Assembly (NCBI RefSeq): GCF_006440775.1
Contig: NZ_VFTZ01000007.1
Coordinates: 1-64,000, forward strand
Reading direction: 5' to 3'
Origin: Mesorhizobium sp. B2-7-2
GTDB lineage: Bacteria > Pseudomonadota > Alphaproteobacteria > Rhizobiales > Rhizobiaceae
Length of the DNA: 64,000 nucleotides
Position numbers and translations under genes: made by a program. Below are positions 29,624-39,887 of the stretch, piece after piece. The first letter of the stretch is position 1, and every line of letters begins with the position of its first letter. The notes under the pieces are model-generated. The model was not told the DNA's origin. It worked only from the letters and a program-made list of their open reading frames with translations, and did not search any database.

Positions 29624-30543
29624 TCCTTTGCTGTGGCGAAGCCCTGATCGACATGCTGCCGCGCACCACGACGCAAGGCGAAGCGGCCTTCGCTCCCTAT
29701 GTCGGCGGCGCGGTGTTCAACTCGGCGATCGCGCTCGGCCGGCTCGGCGCTCCGGCCGGCTTCTTCTCCGGCCTCTCCTCCGACCTGTTCGGCGGCCAGT
29801 TCCGCGAGGCGCTCGGCGCAAGCAAGGTGAGCTCCACCTATGCGCACACCTCGCCGCGTCCGACGACGCTCGCCTTCGTCCGGCTCACCAACGGCCAAGC
29901 GACCTACACCTTTTATGACGAGAACACCGCCGGGCGCATGCTGACCATCGAGGACCTGCCGAAGCTCGGGTCCGAGATCGAGGCGATGCTGTTCGGCGCC
30001 ATCAGCCTGATCTCCGAGCCGGCGGGATCGGCCTATGAGGAATTCATGCGGCGCGAGCACGAGAGTCGGGTGATGATGCTCGACCCCAACATCCGGCCGA
30101 ACTTCACCCCGGACAAGGCGAAGCATCTGAGGCGCATCCGCGAGATGATGGCGATGGCCGACATCGTGAAACTCTCCGATGAGGATCTCAAATGGTTCGA
30201 CGAGGCCGGCTCGCATGAGGATGTGGTGCGCAACTGGCTGGAGCGTGGGCCGAAGCTGATCGTCGTCACCCATGGCAGCGAAGGCGCCGTCGGCTACAGC
30301 AAGGCGCACAAGGTCACGGTCATGCCGCAGAAAGTGAAGGTCATCGACACGGTCGGCGCAGGCGACACCTTCAACGCCGGCATTCTGGCCTCCCTGCACG
30401 AGCAGGGCCTGCTCACCAAGGCGGCGATCGGCGACCTGCCGGAAGATGCGATCCGCAAGGCGCTGGAGCTCGGCGCCAAGGCGGCCGCGGTGACGGTTTC
30501 GCGGGCCGGCGCCAACCCGCCCTGGCGGCACGAAATAGGCTGA
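29620..30543 (+). CDS. frcK: Fructokinase (PfkB/ribokinase family)
   Basis: A 307-residue PfkB-family kinase that would phosphorylate fructose entering through FrcBCA. It has the N-terminal CCGEALIDMLP, the glycine-rich GGAVFNSAIALGRLGA and the catalytic signature DTVGAGDTFNAGILA with the base Asp. ATG 29620 overlaps the mutarotase stop, supporting this start over an upstream one inside the mutarotase gene. The symbol is given by context with frcBCA. Confidence 0.88.
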   Translation: MILCCGEALIDMLPRTTTQGEAAFAPYVGGAVFNSAIALGRLGAPAGFFSGLSSDLFGGQFREALGASKVSSTYAHTSPRPTTLAFVRLTNGQATYTFYDENTAGRMLTIEDLPKLGSEIEAMLFGAISLISEPAGSAYEEFMRREHESRVMMLDPNIRPNFTPDKAKHLRRIREMMAMADIVKLSDEDLKWFDEAGSHEDVVRNWLERGPKLIVVTHGSEGAVGYSKAHKVTVMPQKVKVIDTVGAGDTFNAGILASLHEQGLLTKAAIGDLPEDAIRKALELGAKAAAVTVSRAGANPPWRHEIG

Positions 30544-30787
30544 TCCGGCACTTACACTGACGCGAATCCGCCCTTCGCGGCCGATCACTTTATGTTTCCC
30601 ACCGGTGGATGACGCGATAGGAGGGGCTGGAAAACGCCTCTCGCAGCTCGGATTTTCAGGCATTGCGCCGGCAAAATCGGTAACAGGCTGCGACACCTGA
30701 GCAATTTGCGCCGGCCGCCACCGGCTTTCTCAGCCGGTTCAAGTCTGTTACCAGCGGGCCGGTTTTACAGTCACTTTCGAGGCCGAC

Positions 30788-31930
30788 ATGCAGTTCATCG
30801 ATCTTGGCGCGCAGCGCGAACGAATCCGCGACCGGCTGAAGGCCGCGATCGACCACGTCGTGGAGGACGGCCGCTATATCCTCGGGCCGCAGGTTGCGGA
30901 ATTCGAGAACAAGCTCGCCGCCTATATCGGCGTCAAGCATGTGGTCGCCTGCGCCAACGGCACCGACGCGCTGCTCCTGCCGCTGTTTGCCGCCGGCATC
31001 GGCCCGGGCGATGCCGTGTTCGTGCCGAGCTTCACCTTCGCAGCCACCGCCGAGGTGGTGGCGCTCGCCAAGGCCGACCCGGTCTTCGTCGACGTCGACC
31101 GCGACACCTACAACATGGACATCGCCAGCCTCGAGGCGGCGATCGAGATGATCAAGAAGGAAGGCAGGCTGAAGCCGAAGGCCATCATCCCGGTCGACCT
31201 GTTCGGGCTCTCCGCGAACTACGAGGCGATCATGGCGATCGCCAAGCGCGAGAACCTGTTGGTGATCGAGGACGCTGCGCAGTCGATGGGCGGTTCCGCC
31301 GACGGCACCATGTGCGGCGCCTTCGGCCATGTCGGCTCGACCAGCTTTTATCCGGCCAAGCCGCTTGGCTGCTACGGCGATGGCGGCGCGATGTTCACCA
31401 ACGATGCTGCGCTGGCCGACAAGCTCCGTTCATTCGCCTTCCACGGCAAGGGCGAGACGCAATATGACAATGTCCGCGTCGGCATCAATTCGCGCCTCGA
31501 CACGCTGCAGGCGGCGATCCTGATCGAAAAGCTCGCCATCCTCGAGGATGAGATGGTGGCCAGGCAGGTGGTCGCGGACCGCTATGCCAAGGGCCTTGGC
31601 GACATCGTCAAGGCGTCGCGCAATCTCGGCCACGGCCGCTCGGCCTGGGCGCAGTACGCCATCGAGACGCCGAAGCGCGACGGGCTCAAGGCCCATCTCG
31701 GCGAAAAGGGCATCCCGTCGGTGATCTATTACGTGAAGCCGCTGCACGAGCAGGTCGCCTACAAGCACTATCCGCGGACACCGACCGGCCTTGCCGTCTC
31801 GGAGCAACTGCCGAAGCAGATCCTCTGTCTGCCGATGCACGCCTATTTGAGCGAGGCCGATCAGGACCGGATCATCGAGACGATCAGGAATTACATCGGC
31901 TCGAACTCGGCGCATGTCGCAGCGGCTTAA
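30788..31930 (+). CDS. DegT/DnrJ/EryC1/StrS-family sugar aminotransferase
   Basis: A 380-residue PLP enzyme of the sugar aminotransferase family. The lysine that binds PLP is in SFYPAKPLGCYGDGGAMF; DALLLPLF and VIEDAAQSMGG are also typical. It would transaminate a keto-sugar nucleotide for a surface polysaccharide, similar to WbpE/WecE-like enzymes; the substrate cannot be fixed. The 244 bases upstream, after frcK, show no gene, so it probably has its own promoter. Confidence 0.88.
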   Translation: MQFIDLGAQRERIRDRLKAAIDHVVEDGRYILGPQVAEFENKLAAYIGVKHVVACANGTDALLLPLFAAGIGPGDAVFVPSFTFAATAEVVALAKADPVFVDVDRDTYNMDIASLEAAIEMIKKEGRLKPKAIIPVDLFGLSANYEAIMAIAKRENLLVIEDAAQSMGGSADGTMCGAFGHVGSTSFYPAKPLGCYGDGGAMFTNDAALADKLRSFAFHGKGETQYDNVRVGINSRLDTLQAAILIEKLAILEDEMVARQVVADRYAKGLGDIVKASRNLGHGRSAWAQYAIETPKRDGLKAHLGEKGIPSVIYYVKPLHEQVAYKHYPRTPTGLAVSEQLPKQILCLPMHAYLSEADQDRIIETIRNYIGSNSAHVAAA

Positions 31931-31943
31931 CAGCGCGCTCCGT

Positions 31944-31969
31944 CATCCTCGGGCTTGACCCCGAGGATG
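31944..31969. terminator. Hairpin between convergent genes
   Basis: A perfect 10-bp stem (CATCCTCGGG at 31944-31953, CCCGAGGATG at 31960-31969) with a 6-base loop lies in the 72-bp gap between the converging aminotransferase and cysQ genes. The sequence type is a common alphaproteobacterial intergenic palindrome. It could act on both transcripts, though there is no T run. Confidence 0.55.
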
Positions 31970-32002
31970 ATGAACACCATGGCTGGCGGCAATTTGAAGC
32001 GC

Positions 32003-32812
32003 TTAAACCGCCGCGCCTTTCCCCGTCGCGATGAAATGCGGATTGGCGAAATCGCTGTCGCTGGCCTGGTTGCGCTTGCCGTAGATCAGCGGCTCGCCGT
32101 CCAGGGTCCGCGTCATGCCGCCGGCGGCGCGCAGCACCGCGTCGCCCGCCGCCGTGTCCCATTCCATGGTGCGGCCGAAGCGCGGATAGACGTCGGCTTC
32201 CGCCGCGGCGAGCAGGCAGAATTTCAATGACGAGCCGATCGAGACGATCTCCGCGGCGCCGAGATCGCGGATGAATTCCTCGGTTTCCGGCGTGTTGTGC
32301 GAGCGGCTGGCCACGACCGCGAGCGGCGTGCCCCCTGCCCGCACCTTGATCGGCCGGCGGCCGACGATGCGATAGTCGGCATCGATCTCCAGCGCCTCGG
32401 CCTTGCCCGGTCGCCCGGAGAAAAAGCGTCCCGTGCACGGCGCGAAAACGACGCCGACTTCCGGCACGCCATGGCGGACCAGCGCGATGTTGACGGTGAA
32501 ATCGGTGCGGCGGTTGACGAATTCCTTAGTGCCGTCGAGCGGATCGATCAGGAAGAAGGCGCCGTCGAGATCGGGCGTTGCGATTCCCGCCGCGACCTCC
32601 TCCTCCGCCACGCAGGGGATGTCCGGATAGGTGGCGCGCAGGCCGGCCAGGATGATCTTCTCGCTTTCGCGGTCGGCTTCCGTCACCGGCGAAGAATCGG
32701 CCTTGCTGTCGACGGCGCAGCCCTCGTGGAAGACGCGCATCACCTCGCGCCCGGCCTCGAGCGCCAGGCGCTCGAAGACGCCGAGCATCGCCTCGTCAGA
32801 TACCGCCGCCAT
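32003..32812 (-). CDS. cysQ: 3'(2'),5'-bisphosphate nucleotidase
   Basis: A 269-residue inositol-monophosphatase-fold enzyme that converts PAP, the by-product of PAPS use, to AMP. Metal-binding motifs are present: [25 protein letters not shown] and [20 protein letters not shown] 32812 overlaps the cysNC 3' end by 17 bases, consistent with cotranscription after cysD-cysNC. Confidence 0.92.
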   Translation of the reverse strand: MAAVSDEAMLGVFERLALEAGREVMRVFHEGCAVDSKADSSPVTEADRESEKIILAGLRATYPDIPCVAEEEVAAGIATPDLDGAFFLIDPLDGTKEFVNRRTDFTVNIALVRHGVPEVGVVFAPCTGRFFSGRPGKAEALEIDADYRIVGRRPIKVRAGGTPLAVVASRSHNTPETEEFIRDLGAAEIVSIGSSLKFCLLAAAEADVYPRFGRTMEWDTAAGDAVLRAAGGMTRTLDGEPLIYGKRNQASDSDFANPHFIATGKGAAV

Positions 32813-34733
32813 TGTCGTACTGCTCCTCGGCAATGTCGCGCTCGGTCAACCAGTGCTCCAGGGCTTCCGCCATCTCCTGCGGACTCCTGCCCAGAGTCTT
32901 CAGGTGAATTTCCGGATTCTGCGGCGCCTCATAAGGAGAATCGACGCCGGTGAAATTCTTGATCTCGCCGCTCAAGGCGCGCGCGTAGAGGCCCTTCGGA
33001 TCCCGGCGGGCGCATTCCTCGAACGGGGTGTCGACGAACACCTCGACGAACTCGCCCTCGGCCATCAGCTCGCGCGCCATGCGCCGCTCGGCGCTGAAGG
33101 GCGAGATGAAGGAGACGATGACGATCAAGCCGGCATCGGCCATCAGCTTGGCCACCTCGGCGACGCGGCGGATGTTTTCCACACGATCGGCGTCGGTGAA
33201 GCCGAGATCGCGGTTGAGGCCGTGGCGGACATTGTCGCCGTCGAGGATGTAGGTATGGCGGCCGGACGCGAACAGCTTCTTCTCGAACAAATTGGCGATG
33301 GTCGACTTGCCTGAGCCGGAGAGCCCGGTGAACCAGAACACGGCCGGGCGCTGGTTCTTCAGGTCGGAGCGGCCGCGCTTGCCGACATCGAGCGATTGCC
33401 AGTGGATGTTTTCGGCACGGCGCAGCGAATGCAGGATCATGCCGGCGCCGACGGTGCCGTTGGTGATGCGGTCGATCAGGATGAAGGCGCCGGTGGTGCG
33501 GTTTTCGGCGAAGGGATCGAAAGCGATCGGCGCGCGCGTCGACAGATTGCAGACGCCAACCTCGTTGATGTCGAGCGACTTCGCCGCCTCATGCGCGAAA
33601 TCATTGACGTTGACCCGGTATTTCAGGTCGGTGACGGTCGCGCTCACCTGGTCGGTTTCGGTGCGCAGGATGTAGGAGCGGCCGGGCAGCAGCGCCTGCT
33701 CGTCAAACCAGACGATGTTGGCGGCGAACTGGTCGGCGACCTGCGGTCGCGCGGCCGGCGACACCAGCAGGTTGCCGCGCGACACCTCGACCTCATCGTC
33801 GAGCACAAGTGTGATGGCCTGGCCGGCGACCGCCTGCTCGAGGTCGCCGCCTTGCGCAACGATGCGCTTGACCCTGGACGCCTTGCCGGACTTGGCGACA
33901 ACGACCTCGTCTCCTTCAGAGACGGTGCCGGAGGCGATGGTGCCGGCAAAGCCGCGGAAATCGAGGTTCGGACGGTTCACATACTGAACGGGGAAGCGGA
34001 ACGGCAGCTCGACGGCGGCCTCGTCGACAGACACGGTTTCCAGATGCTCGATCAGCGACGGCCCGGAATACCAGGGCGTGCGGTCCGAGCGGCTGGTGAC
34101 GTTGTCGCCAAAGCGCGCCGACATCGGGATCGGGGCGACGCTCATGAAGCCCAGTTCCTTGGCGAATTCGCCGTAGTCGGCGACGATCCGGTCGAACACG
34201 ATCTTGTCGAAGCCGACGAGGTCGATCTTGTTGACCGCAAGCACGATATGCCGGATGCCGAGCAGCGAAGCGATGATGGAGTGACGCCGGGTCTGGCGCA
34301 GCACGCCCTGGCGCGCGTCGATCAGCACGATGGCGAGATCGGCTGTCGAGGCGCCCGTCGCCATATTGCGTGTGTACTGCTCGTGGCCGGGCGTGTCGGC
34401 GACGATAAACTTGCGCTTCGGCGTGGCGAAGAAGCGATAGGCGACATCGATGGTGATGCCTTGCTCGCGCTCAGCCTCCAGCCCGTCGACCAGCAGCGCG
34501 AAATCGATGTCGTCGCCGGTGGTGCCGTGCTTGCGCGAATCCCTTTCGAGCGCGGCGAGCTGGTCCTCGAAGATCTGCTTGGTGTCGGAGAGCAGCCGGC
34601 CGATCAGCGTCGACTTGCCGTCGTCGACCGAGCCGCAGGTGAGGAAGCGCAGCAGCGACTTCTTCTCCTGCGCGGCCATGTAGTCGCGGATCGAATCGGT
34701 CGGGGCGAGGCTCTTGGCCATGATGTGGCGCAT
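32796..34733 (-). CDS. cysNC: Bifunctional sulfate adenylyltransferase large subunit/APS kinase (CysN/CysC, NodQ type)
   Basis: A 645-residue fusion. The N-terminal part (about 1-440) is the GTPase subunit of ATP sulfurylase ([38 protein letters not shown]). The C-terminal part (about 460-640) is APS kinase ([27 protein letters not shown]). With CysD it makes APS, then PAPS. ATG 34733 starts 2 bases after the cysD stop; the frame upstream of it is inside cysD. Confidence 0.95.
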   Translation of the reverse strand: MRHIMAKSLAPTDSIRDYMAAQEKKSLLRFLTCGSVDDGKSTLIGRLLSDTKQIFEDQLAALERDSRKHGTTGDDIDFALLVDGLEAEREQGITIDVAYRFFATPKRKFIVADTPGHEQYTRNMATGASTADLAIVLIDARQGVLRQTRRHSIIASLLGIRHIVLAVNKIDLVGFDKIVFDRIVADYGEFAKELGFMSVAPIPMSARFGDNVTSRSDRTPWYSGPSLIEHLETVSVDEAAVELPFRFPVQYVNRPNLDFRGFAGTIASGTVSEGDEVVVAKSGKASRVKRIVAQGGDLEQAVAGQAITLVLDDEVEVSRGNLLVSPAARPQVADQFAANIVWFDEQALLPGRSYILRTETDQVSATVTDLKYRVNVNDFAHEAAKSLDINEVGVCNLSTRAPIAFDPFAENRTTGAFILIDRITNGTVGAGMILHSLRRAENIHWQSLDVGKRGRSDLKNQRPAVFWFTGLSGSGKSTIANLFEKKLFASGRHTYILDGDNVRHGLNRDLGFTDADRVENIRRVAEVAKLMADAGLIVIVSFISPFSAERRMARELMAEGEFVEVFVDTPFEECARRDPKGLYARALSGEIKNFTGVDSPYEAPQNPEIHLKTLGRSPQEMAEALEHWLTERDIAEEQYDNGGGI

Positions 34734-34735
34734 TA

Positions 34736-35641
34736 TCAGAAATACCCCTCGCGCTTTTTCTTTTCCATGGAGCCGGCCTCGTCGCGGTCGATGAGGCGGC
34801 CCTGGCGCTCGGAGGTGCGTGCGGTCAGCATCTCGCCGACAATGGCTTCCAGCGTGTCGGCATCGGACTCGATCGCGCCGGTCAGCGGGTAGCACCCCAG
34901 CGTGCGGAAGCGCACCAGGCGGTTCTCGATCACCTCGCCGGGATGCAGTTGCATGCGGTCGTCATCCTTCATGATGAGCATGCCGTCGCGCTCGACCACC
35001 GGCCGCTCCTTGGCGAAATAGAGCGGCACGATCGGGATGTTCTCCTGCAGGATGTACTGCCAGATGTCGAGCTCGGTCCAGTTGGACAGCGGAAAGACGC
35101 GGATCGATTCGCCCGGCGCGATGCGGGTGTTGAAGATCTTCCACATTTCCGGCCGCTGGTTCTTCGGGTCCCAGGCGTGCTGGGCGTTGCGGAAGGAAAA
35201 GATGCGCTCCTTGGCCCGCGACTTCTCCTCGTCGCGGCGGGCACCGCCGAAAGCGGCGTCGAAACCGTATTTGTCGAGCGCCTGGCGCAGCGCCACCGTC
35301 TTCATGACATGGGTGTGGGTGTTGGAACCATGGTCGAACGGATTGATGCCGTCGCGCACGCCGTCCTCGTTGACGTGGACCAAAAGGTCGAAGCCGAGCT
35401 TCTGCGCCATCTGATCGCGAAAGGCGATCATCTCGCGGAACTTCCAGGTGGTGTCGACATGCAGGAACGGGAAAGGCGGTTTGGCCGGATAGAAGGCCTT
35501 CATCGCCAGATGCATCAGCACCGAGGAATCCTTGCCGACCGAATAGAGCATCACCGGCTTGGAGAAAGACGCCGCGACCTCGCGGAAGATGTGGATGGAT
35601 TCGGCCTCGAGCCGCTGCAGATGCGTGAGCGCGATATTCAT
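34736..35641 (-). CDS. cysD: Sulfate adenylyltransferase small subunit
   Basis: A 301-residue ATP sulfurylase catalytic subunit, with the PP-loop [14 protein letters not shown], the [16 protein letters not shown] block and the invariant [28 protein letters not shown] ending. The start [17 protein letters not shown] aligns by eye with enterobacterial CysD of about 302 residues, so ATG 35641 is preferred to ATG 35686. It is the first gene of cysD-cysNC-cysQ. No cysH or sulfite reductase gene is in the window. Confidence 0.95.
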   Translation of the reverse strand: MNIALTHLQRLEAESIHIFREVAASFSKPVMLYSVGKDSSVLMHLAMKAFYPAKPPFPFLHVDTTWKFREMIAFRDQMAQKLGFDLLVHVNEDGVRDGINPFDHGSNTHTHVMKTVALRQALDKYGFDAAFGGARRDEEKSRAKERIFSFRNAQHAWDPKNQRPEMWKIFNTRIAPGESIRVFPLSNWTELDIWQYILQENIPIVPLYFAKERPVVERDGMLIMKDDDRMQLHPGEVIENRLVRFRTLGCYPLTGAIESDADTLEAIVGEMLTARTSERQGRLIDRDEAGSMEKKKREGYF

Positions 35642-36096
35642 GGAGCGTCGAGCGTTCTCTCGTGCCGTGGAGCGGAAATCTTGCATCGCAGGGGCAATCC
35701 GATGCCGCCCAGGCGCAGATTTCACTTCGGACAAACTGTTTCGTGCGGGCGTTCTAACAGATCGGCGCCGCCGATAACAATGCAAGACCCGCGCGGCTCG
35801 CGGTGATTGGAGAACGAATTTTCCAAACACGTCCGGCAAAGCGGAAAATCCTGCCGGAGCCGTCGAAAGCGCTGAGCGGGGAAAAGCAGTGGTGCCCAGA
35901 TAATTCCGGAGTTCCCCGATCCTCACCGGACCGGGGGATTTCTGTTGCAACATTGTCGACCGCACTATCGCAGGTCGGCGCCAGCCGCTATATGGGCTCG
36001 GGGAACGGGCAAGGCGCGGCAAACGGAGACCGGCGAGGCGGCCTTTGGCTGGCTCCATGGATCCGGGCGCAACCTGGAAATTGCGAAGCGAAGCAT

Positions 36097-37389
36097 TTGA
36101 ACCCGTCTACAACGCTCCGGCGCCACCTCACGCCCGCACAGATCAACATCTATTTCTCGATCGTCTGCTTTTTTTCGCCGCCGGTGCTTGGATCGCTGGT
36201 CAGCGTCGCCTTCAATGCCGGTGGCGTGTGGTCGGCGATGGTGGTGGCCGCGAAGCGGCGACGCTTCAATATCGACCGGCCGATGCTCGCCGTCACGGCG
36301 GCGATCTATGCCTATTGCGCGGCGATGGTTCTCGCTTCGATCGTCAACGACACGCTGACTGCCGATTTGCGGTTCTTCCTGCCCTTGATCACCTTCCTGC
36401 TTTTCCCCCTCTCCTATTCGACATGGAGCATCACCGAGAAGACCGCACTGGCACGCATCGCCATTCTGGCCAGCACCGCGGCCTGCTTCGGCGCGCTGGC
36501 GATGGCCGTATTCCAGTCTCACTGGCTCGGTGTGAGGGCGGAGGGCGGCGCCGGAAACCCGATCGTCTTCGCAACCGTTACCTGCCTTGCCGCCATGACA
36601 TGCCTCGCCGGCGCCCTGTCGGGCATCGAGAAACGCTGGAAGCTGCTGGTCCTGGCGGCGATCGCCGGAGCCATGGCGATCGTCTATTCGGGATCGCGCA
36701 TGATCTGGGTGGCCGTGCCGATTGCCGGCATCGTCGTGCTTCTCATCAACCGCCGCCGGTTCACCGGCGCCAGCGTAGCGCGCTTCGTGGCGATCGGCGT
36801 CGTGGTCGCCCTTGTGATTGCCGCCATCGGCTCTCGCGTCATCCTGGACCGGGCCGATTTCCTGATCAGCGACTGGGATGCGCTGAATGCCAATGGCGAC
36901 CATTCGACCGCGCTCGGCTTGCGCGTGGCGATGTGGGAAATCGGTTTTGCCGCGTTTCGCGAGATGCCGATTTTCGGCCACGGCATCTCGGCGAGCCGGG
37001 CGCTGATGAAGCAAGGCTTGCAGGACCAGTTTGGCCTACAGCAGGGTTTCAGCCATTTCCACAATGGCTTCCTGACGGCACTGGTCGAGGCCGGCCTGCT
37101 GGGAGCATTGGCCCTGGCCTCGATCTTCGTCGTTGCCGCATGGAATGCGGCACGGACGCTGCGCCGCAGCGCCGATCCGGTGGAGCGGTTCGGCGCGACG
37201 ATGATCCTTGTCGCAATCATCACCTATCTCACCGGCGGAATGACCGGCATCCTCGTCGGCCACGATATCCTCGACGCGACGCTGATGGTGTTCTTGATTG
37301 TGGGAACCTACCTCGCGTCCGGGCGGACGATAGCGCCGACCGGCAAAAGCGCGCCCACCATGGCGCCGGGCGCCAGCCCGCAACCATGA
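36097..37389 (+). CDS. O-antigen ligase/polymerase-like membrane protein (Wzy_C/WaaL family)
   Basis: A protein of about 430 residues with ten or so predicted membrane helices and, near residue 320, a loop with [12 protein letters not shown] followed by [19 protein letters not shown]. That His-Asn-Glu-Gly pattern is typical of O-antigen ligases and polymerases. It would act in the inner membrane on lipid-linked glycans. The start is uncertain: I used a TTG at 36097 just before the first helix; in-frame ATGs at 35992 and 35803 would add low-complexity sequence. The 3' end overlaps the next gene by ATGA. Confidence 0.78.
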   Translation: MNPSTTLRRHLTPAQINIYFSIVCFFSPPVLGSLVSVAFNAGGVWSAMVVAAKRRRFNIDRPMLAVTAAIYAYCAAMVLASIVNDTLTADLRFFLPLITFLLFPLSYSTWSITEKTALARIAILASTAACFGALAMAVFQSHWLGVRAEGGAGNPIVFATVTCLAAMTCLAGALSGIEKRWKLLVLAAIAGAMAIVYSGSRMIWVAVPIAGIVVLLINRRRFTGASVARFVAIGVVVALVIAAIGSRVILDRADFLISDWDALNANGDHSTALGLRVAMWEIGFAAFREMPIFGHGISASRALMKQGLQDQFGLQQGFSHFHNGFLTALVEAGLLGALALASIFVVAAWNAARTLRRSADPVERFGATMILVAIITYLTGGMTGILVGHDILDATLMVFLIVGTYLASGRTIAPTGKSAPTMAPGASPQP

Positions 37390-38330
37390 AGGTCCTGGTC
37401 ACCGGCGCGACGGGCTTCATTGGACGCCGGGTCGTGAGCCGGTTGGGCGAGGCCGGATTCGACACACGGATCGCATCGCGCCTGCCGCAGCGGCTGGCAG
37501 GCGAGGCCGATGCCGTCGCGCTGCCCGGTACCGATGCACCGAATGAAGCCTTTCTGGCCCTGATGCGTGACGTGACGCATGTCGTCCACTGCGCGGCGCT
37601 CAATAATGACCGCAGCGCCGGCACGGCCGACTTGCGAGCCGTCAACGCGACGCTGACCGGACGGCTCGCCCAGGCCGCCGCCACGTGCATCGACGGGCGC
37701 TTCGTCCATCTCTCCTCGATTCGCGCCGTGGTGGGCGCCGGTTTCAGCGGCATAATCGACGAAGCCACGCCCCCTGCCCCGCAATGCGCCTACGGGCGCT
37801 CCAAGCGCGAAGGCGAGATCGCAATGCTGGAGGCTTTTGCCACGGCCGGACGCGACGGCGCGACGGCGCTGCGGCTGCCGCCGGTTTATGGCGAAGGCAT
37901 GAAGGGAAATCTGCGCGGGCTGATGCGGTTGGCCGCCACCGGCCTGCCGTTGCCGACAGCCGCTCTGACGGCGGTTCGCTCGTTCGTCTCGCATGACGCC
38001 GTGGCCGGCGCCGTGACGCATCTTTTGAGCCGTCCCACGGCGCCGCTCCCAACTTATGTGCTGGGCGATGCTTCTCCGGTTGCGGTGTCCGAAATCGTCA
38101 CCGCGTTTCGGCGCGGATACGGCCGCCCGGCCCGGCTTCTCCCCATGCCGGCCTGGCCGTTCCGAATGCTGGCCACGCTCAGCGGCAGACGGGCCGCGTG
38201 GCAAGCTCTGGTGGCGACGCAGGTCTGCGATTCGTCGTTGCTTGCTTTGGAAGGCTGGGAACGGGAAGCCGACACACTCGGCCGGCTTGAAGAACTGGCG
38301 CGACAGAGGAGCCGTTCGCCGCTTCCGTGA
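37386..38330 (+). CDS. NAD-dependent epimerase/dehydratase (extended SDR)
   Basis: A 314-residue extended short-chain dehydrogenase. The N-terminal Rossmann motif is VTGATGFIGRR; the catalytic Tyr-Lys pair is in CAYGRSKREGE; HLSSIRAV gives the catalytic Ser region. It resembles enzymes that reduce or epimerise UDP-4-keto sugars near priming transferases (WbpV/WcfB-like), but the substrate is not determinable. It is translationally coupled to the ligase-like gene and converges on the sugar transferase gene. Confidence 0.85.
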   Translation: MKVLVTGATGFIGRRVVSRLGEAGFDTRIASRLPQRLAGEADAVALPGTDAPNEAFLALMRDVTHVVHCAALNNDRSAGTADLRAVNATLTGRLAQAAATCIDGRFVHLSSIRAVVGAGFSGIIDEATPPAPQCAYGRSKREGEIAMLEAFATAGRDGATALRLPPVYGEGMKGNLRGLMRLAATGLPLPTAALTAVRSFVSHDAVAGAVTHLLSRPTAPLPTYVLGDASPVAVSEIVTAFRRGYGRPARLLPMPAWPFRMLATLSGRRAAWQALVATQVCDSSLLALEGWEREADTLGRLEELARQRSRSPLP

Positions 38331-38343
38331 ACGGTGAACCGCT

Positions 38344-38880
<537 letters not shown>

Positions 38881-38883
38881 GGC

Positions 38884-39816
38884 TCAGATCCGGCGCCAGA
38901 GGAAAGCGACATAGAGCCCGAGCGTGCCCATGAATGTCTGCCGGTAGACACCGCTTTTGCCGAGCAGGCCGAAGCGCCTGAAGACATTGCCCTTGCGCGC
39001 CCTGATGAACAGGCGAAGGCAAAGCGCGGCATCGCGCGCGATGAGGTCCCGGTTGACGGCTAGGCCGCGCAGATTGGTGTCCGTCCAGGTGGCGAACTGG
39101 CCCTTGAACAGGCGGCCCAGCCTTGAAAACCTCGCTCTCCATGAAACGTTGGCGCCGACGAGGTTTGCCGCGTGCTGGCGGTATCTGACAAGCGGCCGCG
39201 GCTCGTAGCGGACTTTGCCGCCGGCGGCGGTGACGATGAGATAGGCCCACCAGTCATGGCTGACGAATTCGGTTCTGGCCGACGCTTTCGCCAGAAGGTC
39301 GCGCGCCTTGCGGTTGAAGAGCATGGTGTTGCCGCCGGCGATGCTTTGCACCAGCGCGTTGCGGAAGGACGGCGGGCGCCGGAAGAGCGGCGAGTAGCCG
39401 GCCGGAACGCCGGCCTCAGAGATAGTCGCCGTGCGCGAGCAGAACAGGAGCGGCGTTTCCATGTCCTCTCCCTCCATCCAGCGGATGGCGCTCTCCAGCC
39501 GATCCGGCTCCCAGACATCGTCCTGGTCACAAAAGGCGTAGCAGTCGGCATCGATGCGCGGATCGAGGATCATGGAGCGGAAATTGGCGGCGAAGCCCCT
39601 TCGCGGGCCCTGCGAAAGTGTCAGCGACCCCTTGTTCCAGCGGGACCGCCACGCCTCGACGATCGCGGCCGTGGCGTCCGACGAGCCGTCGTCGGAGACC
39701 CAGAGATCGACGAGCGGCCAGGATTGCGTAGCCAAGGATTCCAATTGTTCGCCGATATAGGCCGCGCCATCCTTCGTGCCCATGAGAACGGCCACGCGCT
39801 GATCTTTTCTGGTCAC
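38884..39816 (-). CDS. Family 2 glycosyltransferase (rhamnosyl/galactosyl type)
   Basis: A 310-residue GT-A-fold enzyme, with the nucleotide-binding N-terminus VAVLMGTKDGAAYIGEQLESL, the WVSDDGSSDAT motif and the metal-binding segment ADCYAFCDQDDVWEPDRL. It probably adds one sugar to the growing repeat unit on the cytoplasmic face. It sits between the dehydratase and the priming transferase genes on the same strand. The acceptor is unknown. Confidence 0.88.
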   Translation of the reverse strand: MTRKDQRVAVLMGTKDGAAYIGEQLESLATQSWPLVDLWVSDDGSSDATAAIVEAWRSRWNKGSLTLSQGPRRGFAANFRSMILDPRIDADCYAFCDQDDVWEPDRLESAIRWMEGEDMETPLLFCSRTATISEAGVPAGYSPLFRRPPSFRNALVQSIAGGNTMLFNRKARDLLAKASARTEFVSHDWWAYLIVTAAGGKVRYEPRPLVRYRQHAANLVGANVSWRARFSRLGRLFKGQFATWTDTNLRGLAVNRDLIARDAALCLRLFIRARKGNVFRRFGLLGKSGVYRQTFMGTLGLYVAFLWRRI

Positions 39817-39887
39817 GGCTTTGGAATCACTTGCCCGCGAGGTGCTTGAAAGGTTTCAATAGCTAATTGCGGGCACGCGGCAAAGTT

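Noticed and set aside
32796..35641. Nodulation genes nodP/nodQ
   Set aside because: The proteins resemble NodPQ because both are sulfate-activation enzymes. cysQ is attached and no nod box or nod genes are nearby, so the housekeeping names are used.
36045..38330. 761-codon plus-strand frame running into the epimerase gene
   Set aside because: The first 447 codons are an out-of-frame reading of the ligase-like membrane protein. The epimerase begins at ATG 37386, where the Rossmann motif starts.
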